Positions 1 to 6,035 of a DNA stretch of 11,414 nt are shown here, in pieces. The DNA is from Saccoglossus kowalevskii (lineage: Eukaryota; Hemichordata; Enteropneusta; Harrimaniidae): the NCBI RefSeq assembly GCF_000003605.2, contig NW_003142833.1, forward strand, positions 37,634 to 49,047, given 5' to 3'. The stretch's first letter is position 1. Every line of letters begins with the position of its first letter. Below the pieces are notes generated by a model, which saw only the letters and a program-made list of their open reading frames with translations, was not told the origin of the DNA and made no database searches. A program made the position numbers and the translations under genes.

Positions 1-135
1 GCCCTGGAGACATAATATACCCTTCATACCACATTTACATGAAAGTAACCACCTGTATTCTGTGTGTTTGTCATGGGGCCAATTTAGTTTACAAACATTA
101 CAAATTGTTGTATTAGTAATTGCAAGTCATTCAGC

Positions 136-183
136 ATGAATGAATGAATGAATAAATAAATAAATAAATAAATAAATAAATAC
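136..183. repeat. (TGAA)n/(TAAA)n microsatellite
   Basis: About four TGAA units run into about eight AAAT/TAAA units, so one 4-bp array appears to have switched by point change. Confidence 0.9.
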
Positions 184-210
184 TAAAATATTAAATGGCA
201 TTGAAAGCAC

Positions 211-588
211 ATATGGATGGATATCATTTTTCATATGGATATCTTTTTTTTTTTCATATCATGGATATATTTCTTTTCATATCATGGATATATTTCTTTT
301 CATATCATGGATATCATTTCTTTTCATATCATGGATATCATTTCTTTTCATATCATGGATATCATTTCTTTTCATATCATGGATATCATTTCTTTTCATA
401 TCATGGATATATTTCTTTTCATATCATGGATATCATGCTTTCCATATCATAGATATCATTTCTTTTCATATCATGGATATATTTCTTTTCATATCATGGA
501 TATCATTTCTTTTCATATCATGGATATATTTCTTTTCATATCATAGATATCATTTCTTTCCATATCATAGATATCATTTTTTTTCATG
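211..588. repeat. 23/24-bp minisatellite
   Basis: About 15-16 units of the form ATATCATGGATATCATTTCT plus TTTC (24 bp), interspersed with a 23-bp variant reading ATATATTTC in place of ATATCATTTC. Each unit contains the short inverted arms ATATC/GATAT around ATG. Edges are degenerate (poly-T expansion at 243-254, CATAG variants at 447, 541 and 565). The array is free of stop codons in all three plus frames apart from its edges, so long open frames arise by chance. It does not look coding. Confidence 0.9.
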
Positions 589-1119
589 GCGATTTTCCAC
601 CAAGAAAAATTGTTTCTTTTCCTTCCTTTTAGGCATTTGTTTCTAATGAGTGCTCTAACAGATCAAATGGAAAATTTGCATGTAGTATGCCAATACTTAA
701 TTTGAGAAAAATGAAACAAGCTGAACAGTCAATGGCATTTTTAATTTTTGGCAGAAATTACCAAAATGAATAGTGTCTGCCTAAATGTAATAGCTTCACA
801 ATAACTGCAAGTAATGATGGCTTATTGATTGAAATGTACAACAGATAAATTTCTGTCACTTGACCTTAAATGCATACCATCCACATAGACATTATCAAGC
901 AATACAATAACCCATTTCCGCTTTGACCCTGCTGATGGTGCTTGTGATCGACTTTGATACAAGTTTGCTGTAGGTTTTGTTAGATGCAAACATATTTTCT
1001 GATGTTTTTTTTCTGTGACACAATGCACGAAAAAACACAGTTGTATGTATTTCTGTTAGACATAATGAGCATAGTTGAAAATACAGTACTTAAAATTACA
1101 TTATTATTTAGCTTTGCAG
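589..1119. other. Mostly non-coding; upstream intron of the WD40 gene
   Basis: AT-rich without a convincing plus-strand exon. The only protein-like content is the minus-strand stretch described at 822-1012. A pyrimidine-rich run before 1119 serves the WD40 exon acceptor. Confidence 0.4.
822..1012 (-). CDS. Possible downstream exon of the Cys-rich gene
   Basis: After an acceptor-like TTGTGTCACAG the minus strand stays open for 191 nt to a stop. It encodes a basic Ser/Pro/Lys-containing stretch, TANLYQSRSQAPSAGSKRK, then WVIVLLDNVYVDGMHL. The entry phase is 1, which would match the phase-1 donor at 2730 in the Cys-rich ORF. If real, the intron (1013-2730) would contain both plus-strand WD40 exons. 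The donor is weak and nothing here is recognised. Treat as speculative. Confidence 0.2.
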
Positions 1120-1334
1120 TAAAAACTGTATTGTAAGTTCATCGGCTGATGGCTTACTCAAAGTATGGCAATTACGTGGTTACCAACTCAGTTTGGTCTT
1201 CGTCTCAGAAGATGTGTCTTCCTCTACTAGTTCTATAATCACATTACGTAAGATCCACTGCCTTGCTGCACACCAAGATGTAATATTCTATGGGGACAAT
1301 GGTGTCAATGTAAAAGTACTTCAATGGAAAACAG
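1120..1334 (+). CDS. WD40-like repeat protein, internal exon (partial gene)
   Basis: Acceptor TAGCTTTGCAG and donor AACAG/GTCAGT bound a 215-nt open stretch (phase 2 in, phase 1 out). It encodes a WD-repeat end, KNCIVSSSADGLLKVWQL, with the typical 'S-x-S-x-D-x-x-L-K-V-W' strand. A second blade-like segment, HQDVIFYGDNGVNVKVLQW, follows. Upstream exons are not found in 1-1119 and probably lie beyond the window edge. The exon could belong to any beta-propeller protein, for example a NACHT- or NB-ARC-WD40 type; I cannot identify which. Confidence 0.6.
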
Positions 1335-1626
1335 GTCAGTATGTCGAGCATTATTGGGAATAAATTGAAAATCTTGTCCATTCTGCTGTCATGGCTTTAA
1401 AGTACTGGCTACATGTATATACCAAATGTGACTTTAGGCTTGTACATTGAGTACAAATTGTTGGATGGTTAATGTGCTTTTTAAAAAAATGCTTTTTGTA
1501 CTTTCAAGATTGAGACAAACTCTTCAATTTTTTACTACTTTTTCGTAAGAAATCTGATAAATTTATCAATTAGATAACTGCATATTACCACCAGAGTGCA
1601 CTTTTTAAAGATCAAATGTTCTGTTG

Positions 1627-1945
1627 TATGTGAATTCACAGTTCCTCTATTCATCTATGTGAATTCACAGTCTCTGTATTCATCTATGTGAATTCACAGC
1701 CCCTGTATTCATCTATGTGAATTCACAGCCCCTGTATTCATCTATGTGAATTCACAGCCCCTGTATTCATCTATGTGAATTCACAGCCCCTGTATTCATC
1801 TATGTGAATTCACAGCCCCTGTATTCATCTATGTGAATTCACAGCCCCTGTATTCATCTATGTGAATTCACAGCCTTTGTATTCATCTATGTGAATTCAC
1901 AGTCCCTGTATTCATCTATGTGAATTCACAGTCCCTGTATCATCT
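1627..1945. repeat. 29-bp minisatellite, 11 copies, palindromic core
   Basis: Units begin at 1627, 1656, 1685, 1714, 1743, 1772, 1801, 1830, 1859, 1888 and 1917, exactly 29 bp apart. The middle five or six are identical and the edge copies differ by a few bases. The last unit lacks one T. Each carries the perfect 12-bp palindrome TGTGAATTCACA, which includes an EcoRI site. The array sits inside the intron between the two WD40-like exons. Confidence 0.95.
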
Positions 1946-2112
1946 GTGGTGACTTGAGTTGTTTATAATATATAAATTACTGACGTGTCATAACAGCTCA
2001 GAGGTCTCACTGCTTATAGTGTATTTTCATTCTGGACAGTCAATAATGGTGAGTTCTATCAGCATCAATGTTTTTGTGAGTGCTTTATAAGTGTTTTCTT
2101 TTTCATTTACAG

Positions 2113-2235
2113 CTAATTTACATAAATTAAGAAATCATCTCGATGACTTTGGCAGTACAGATGCTATGTATATTCAGAATGATGTCATGGTATGTTCTGG
2201 ATTTGACTTGGATCATGGACATGGCTATATCAATG
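2113..2235 (+). CDS. WD40-like repeat protein, next exon (partial gene)
   Basis: Acceptor TTTCATTTACAG and donor CAATG/GTATGT bound 123 nt, phase 1 at both ends, matching the phase-1 exit of the exon at 1120-1334. The join reads VLQWKTANLHKLRNHLDD, then MYIQNDVMVCSGFDLDHG. 'V-M-V-C-S-G-F-D' resembles the inner strands of the next propeller blade. No convincing following exon was found before 5152, so the gene either has a long intron, very short exons, or is truncated here. Confidence 0.5.
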
Positions 2236-2662
2236 GTATGTATACATTAAAACTTCACTGTTTTGGAGTTCCTTCTTCTTAAATACCAATTTACATTAGC
2301 ATGACACGATGGACTTTTATTGAAACGGCCACATTTTATTAGTTCACAAGTTGTTTGTACTGTATGATGGACAATATTTCAAGCTTTCAATATTTGGCAT
2401 CTTCACCAGCCAAAGACCATTTATTCGGCCGAAGCCTCAACATTAATCCTTGGCAGATTTCTTTCTGAATGCCGTACAATTATAAGATTCATTTGCCTTA
2501 CCCAATCAGAACTCACTTTAGAACGATATATAACTTGGTAAAATCATGGCGCCAACTCGGTAGAATAAAAAGAAATTAATGTGTTGCTAGCTTTTTCTCT
2601 GTGAAAGAGCTTACTGACCATTAAAAAAAAAACTTACTGCTGTATCTAAGGGAAATGATGTG
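2236..2662. other. Non-coding; possible retroelement 3' remnant
   Basis: Read on the minus strand, 2420 down to 2290 contains GGTGAAGATGCCAAATATTG and then a GTGGCCGTTTCAATAAAAG polyadenylation-like run. This looks like the tail of a retroelement, but no coding remnant supports it. No continuation of the WD40 gene was found. Confidence 0.25.
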
Positions 2663-2851
2663 TTAGTTGCAACGAAGAACGGATTGTAAAAAACGATATG
2701 TTATTTGTTTGAACAGTTTTGTCAGTTTACTAAAACACAGTTTGCACAAATATTTAAACATTCCATAGTCTTCATTTACTTGTCCACAAACAATTTTCAA
2801 TATTCTGTTCCTGACCCCCGTTGAATCAGCGCAAGTCCGACAAGTCGCCAT
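2663..2851 (-). CDS. Small Cys-rich ORF, possible ZAD-like first exon
   Basis: Opens with ATG at 2851 and runs 62 codons to TAA. It starts MATCRTCADSTGVRNRILK and has a second pair in YLCKLCFSKLTK. The C-x2-C near the N-terminus and the later C-x2-C followed by a Lys/Leu-rich helix resemble zinc-binding ZAD-type N-terminal domains, an inference from spacing only. An in-frame ATG at 2884 would add 11 residues. Two CCAAT boxes lie just upstream (2906-2910 and 2933-2937). An internal TTTTA/GTAAAC could be a phase-1 donor at 2730, which would make this the first exon of a spliced gene. It could also be a relic or a mobile-element gene. Confidence 0.35.
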   Translation of the reverse strand: MATCRTCADSTGVRNRILKIVCGQVNEDYGMFKYLCKLCFSKLTKLFKQITYRFLQSVLRCN

Positions 2852-3720
2852 TGTTTTAATCTGTGATGACCCCCGGATCTTCACATTTATGATACAGCAA
2901 CACTGATTGGTAGCGCCAGCTTCTTTGCACGTCCAATCAAATGACTCAATTTAACTGCAGTGAAATACAGCTTTTCCTAACACGATCACGCACGGGTTTC
3001 GTGGGTCGGTTATGAATGGCCGGCTTTAGCGAAACTGGGCGATGAGATTTTGGTGTAGCTGATGAGTGCAGAGTTTGGTTTAAATGTGTGTATACTGCAA
3101 TATGTGTTCGACATCTTCATTTCAGTTCAATATTTTCATCTATTTGTGGTTAAAAGTGATTGTATAGCGGTTGAGGATTTTGACTCCATATTAATAGGTC
3201 CTAGGATATTTTGGTAAGTTCTGGCTTTGGGAGGTTTGAATATTGAGTCAAACAGAAGAATATGGTATATTAATTAATTTAATATTTATATTATATGTAT
3301 ACAAGTTAACACCTTTTGTGTCAAAGTTGTACCTTATGGCAATTTTACGTAAGCAAGAACTTTATTTTGATACTTGTATACATTGTACTAAGACACTGAA
3401 TGAGCCTTGCACATTATTTTAAATTATCTGAATAAAATGTTACTTCCTTCGACATCAAAGTTATAAAACTTTTTAAATCAAAATCTATAAGTAGTATCAA
3501 GTTGCACATGTTCATGATAAATACTAAATACAGAAAATGTGTTATCAGATAACCTGCATGTCAACATTGGTTCAACTATTGGATGCCAGCCACAGGGCTT
3601 TGAATTGAGGATCACAAAGCTACAATTTGAAATTGTCTTATTTAACAAAAACTTAACTTCTAATGAGCTCACAATATTCTTACAGTATTTATAGAAAGAA
3701 AATGTTCTACGTAAACTTTA
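2852..3720. other. Intergenic; GC-richer promoter-like block then AT-rich DNA
   Basis: About 2880-3110 is richer in G+C, has two oppositely oriented CCAAT boxes (2906-2910, 2933-2937) and lies upstream of the Cys-rich ORF, so it may be a promoter. A good donor-like GGTAAGT at 3212 could end an untranslated plus-strand exon. The rest is AT-rich, with an unassigned minus-strand open frame at 3478-3672. Confidence 0.3.
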
Positions 3721-4269
3721 GGTAGAAACCTAGTCATAATTTTTGACAAAATTGGTCATAAATCGCATGACAATGTTGATTAGTTTATTACCGGTATGTA
3801 CAATAATGAAGCTAATGTCTCATGGTATAATGAAATAGCATTATTTTGTGTGTTACAGTTATGCTTTTTGAGAAACGTGTCCTAATATTTCTTGAAAATT
3901 GCTATTTTTAGAACAATTCCATAGAAGCCAATGTTAAAGAAAAATTGCATTTTTTGACACTTTTTAAAACCCAGATTTTTTAAATAATTCAGAACAACAA
4001 AAAGTACTCCATCCTTAACAATATATGATTTTTTCAGTCTATGTCACCAGGCTAGATATTGCATAATATCTCTGCCATAGGAACCTGTGGTAAAAGTGAT
4101 AATAGTGTCAAAACAGCGACTTTCCACTAAAATACAACCATCAATTTCTCGAAAAAAAGGCTGGTGACCCCAAACTTTTTTAGATCAATATCCTTATATT
4201 GCCTTGGAGTACAATTTATTGCAAAATGAATAAAGTCTGGGTTTTTTAATTTATGAGTAGGCTTCTACC
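3721..4269. mobile_element. 549-bp MITE-like element, TTAA-type target site
   Basis: The left end GGTAGAAACCTAGTCATAA and the inverted right end GGTAGAAGCCTACTCATAA match at all but two of the first 19 bases, with weaker matching to about 24. It is flanked by TTTA (3717-3720) on the left and TTAA (4270-4273) on the right, an imperfect TTAA duplication. No transposase frame is present, so it is non-autonomous. TTAA targets are typical of piggyBac and Kolobok transposases; which one applies is not decided here. It is an AT-rich body without coding capacity. Confidence 0.7.
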
Positions 4270-4271
4270 TT

Positions 4272-4302
4272 AAGGTATATATTTTAGTGAAATATATATC
4301 TT
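4272..4302. repeat. Near-perfect AT hairpin next to the 549-bp element
   Basis: AAGGTATATATTT and its inverted AAATATATATCTT are separated by TAGTG, with one mismatch in the stem. It abuts the TTAA target site on the right of the element. The sequence is simple, so it may have arisen by chance. Confidence 0.5.
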
Positions 4303-4381
4303 AAATATGTACTGTATATTTAAGTAAATTGTATATTAAAAATGGAGCAAATGTTGCAGAGATTATTTAGAACATAAGTAT

Positions 4382-4401
4382 GAGGTGTACCGGTACACCT
4401 C
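4382..4401. repeat. Perfect 20-bp palindrome
   Basis: GAGGTGTACCGGTACACCTC reads the same on both strands, with no spacer. It lies about 110 bp beyond the 549-bp element, in non-coding DNA. Its function is unknown. Confidence 0.9.
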
Positions 4402-4996
4402 TTTCAAAGTTAAAACAAGAACCATAATATTTCTAACATAAAAGTAGTTGGTGCAATGAATTTAATCTTAAGATTTACAAATGGTGTGTTTCTAATCTCT
4501 GTTTATATTGATACATATTGTCACAATTGGTCTGGGACTGTGTGATATTGTAAATTTCTTCACTTTAGGATCAGAAAAAAAACTATTTGTTTTGCTGGTC
4601 ACCTTGCCCATCAACTAAAAATGTGTACCTCTTTTTTAAGGTGTTTTGTCAGAAAAAAGAAAAACAATTGATTCTCGATGATAATTAAAATAAAGAGGAT
4701 CAGAAAATAACTTTAAAATTAAAACAACATGTATGTTAGAAAAGGAATCATTCGGAAACCTTGTCTTAGCTTCAGCATAAATCACAATGCAAAAATGCTA
4801 AAGTGTGAACTTGAGTGTGCTACTGTCAATTACTCTCACCTAGTCTGATTTACTGATCTCAAATTAACAAATTCAAATCTGATTCTATATATGTATGGTA
4901 TCTTTTATCTTTTATATTGAATTCAACACTATTACCTTACCTAAATAATGTTGTTACATTTGTAATAAAGTCCCTCCATTTTAAATATTGCTCTAA

Positions 4997-5035
4997 GTTC
5001 AATGTTACCAAAAAAGCTCTTTGGTAACATTGAAC
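4997..5035. repeat. Perfect 16-bp stem, 7-base loop hairpin downstream of the DED-NHL stop
   Basis: Arms 4997-5012 (GTTCAATGTTACCAAA) and 5020-5035 are exact inverted complements around a 7-base spacer. Reading on the minus strand, the hairpin begins 117 bases after the DED-NHL stop codon, so it probably lies in the 3' UTR. No canonical AATAAA is seen on the minus strand between the stop and the hairpin. Confidence 0.85.
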
Positions 5036-5151
5036 CGGGTGATGATTAAGGCTTATCTCAGATTTGTTTTTCTTATGTCCTTACGTTTTTTGTGTGTAAC
5101 TTGCTTGTTTTGATATCTTTATAATAAACCTATACTACACTCATTACTATG

Positions 5152-6035
5152 TTATAGATTCTGTATACAATTGAATGTATAAACATTATGTGAACTTGTC
5201 AGTGCTACACGTACCTTGGATGATCTGTCTTTACTTACAACAATATTCAATGGTCTGATGTTGTCAAGAGACTTCTGAGTAATAAATTTACACTGAGCAT
5301 TGTAAATCACAATTCTACCCTCAGCGTCACAAGAACGCTTATTATTACAAATATACATATTATCATTTCCATCAATTCCTACACCATAGGGTGGATATAA
5401 TTCTCCTCTTTTATCTGTGGGATAAAAGTATTCTTTAAGTTTCAAATCTGGGTAGAGTATATGAATACATGCATCATTGACAGTATCCATCCCTGTGTCA
5501 GATACAATCACACAGTCCCGACTGTTGACAGTTAAGTACAGACACCCTTTAAATTTCTTATCTTCCTTTGGTTGATATTGTGTAATGAAGTCACCGTCTG
5601 TGGTGTACTTCTTTACACTCGTATCACCATTACATGTTATTATTACATGGTTACCATCATTGGTCAGTGTAATGGCTGTAGGGTTGACAAATTCTTCCTT
5701 TGGGAATGTGGTAATCAGTTTACTATTCTGATTACATACTATTATTTTCTTACTTATTTTATCGGTGATATAATACTTTCCATCAGTTGATGCAGCAACA
5801 TCATATGGTTTCATATTTGGTTGAGGATAACCTTTGTCAGTGATTGAACTTATTGAAAATTGTATATTGCATTTCCAATCCATAATTGTTACACAATTTG
5901 AGATATTATTTGCTACAACTATATCTTTCTCATGATTAAGAGTAATCCCACTTGGTCCACCATACCTTTTCGAAGCTAATGGTACTAGTTCAAATGGTCT
6001 TCCTTGGGTTATAGATGGTTGCATCAATTGAGGGA
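5152..6035 (-). CDS. DED-NHL gene, exon 4 (NHL-type six-bladed propeller and stop)
   Basis: Acceptor TTGTTTACCAG, then 884 nt to a TAA at 5154-5152, coding residues 130-423. Six blade-like units can be read, each with a 'P-x-G/A-I/V' opening and a 'G-x-x-Y/V-I/V' strand: GGPSGITLNHEKDIVVAN, MKPYDVAASTDGKYYITD, VNPTAITLTNDGNHVIIT, KGCLYLTVNSRDCVIVSD, YPPYGVGIDGNDNMYICN, RPLNIVVSKDRSSKVRVA. This is the NHL/six-bladed propeller pattern of TRIM2/3/71-like C-termini, all in one exon. The open frame runs on upstream into intron 3 to an ATG at 6213, adding 59 residues. That stretch crosses the acceptor and is taken as intronic, but an alternative start there cannot be excluded. Confidence 0.85.

Larger units (their letters stand above)
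4274..5151. other. Non-coding; 3' flank of the DED-NHL gene
   Basis: No exon is seen on either strand. It holds the 20-bp palindrome and the 16-bp-stem hairpin. AATAAA occurs on the plus strand (4964, 5123), which is the wrong strand for the DED-NHL gene. On the minus strand only variants such as AATATA (about 4912) are visible, so the 3' end of the transcript is not located. Confidence 0.4.

Noticed and set aside
195-646. Three overlapping plus-strand open frames of 85-120 codons
   Set aside because: They are the 23/24-bp minisatellite read in its three frames. The repeat unit simply lacks stop codons.
1627-1945. CRISPR-like array
   Set aside because: The repeat is contiguous with no unique spacers: the whole 29-bp unit repeats. 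The context is an animal intron.
3859-3911. Possible last exon of the WD40 gene (good acceptor, right phase, 17 codons to a stop)
   Set aside because: It lies wholly inside the 549-bp MITE-like element and has no propeller pattern, so it is most likely chance.
5572-5790. 72-codon plus-strand frame
   Set aside because: Antisense shadow of the NHL exon, with no domain.
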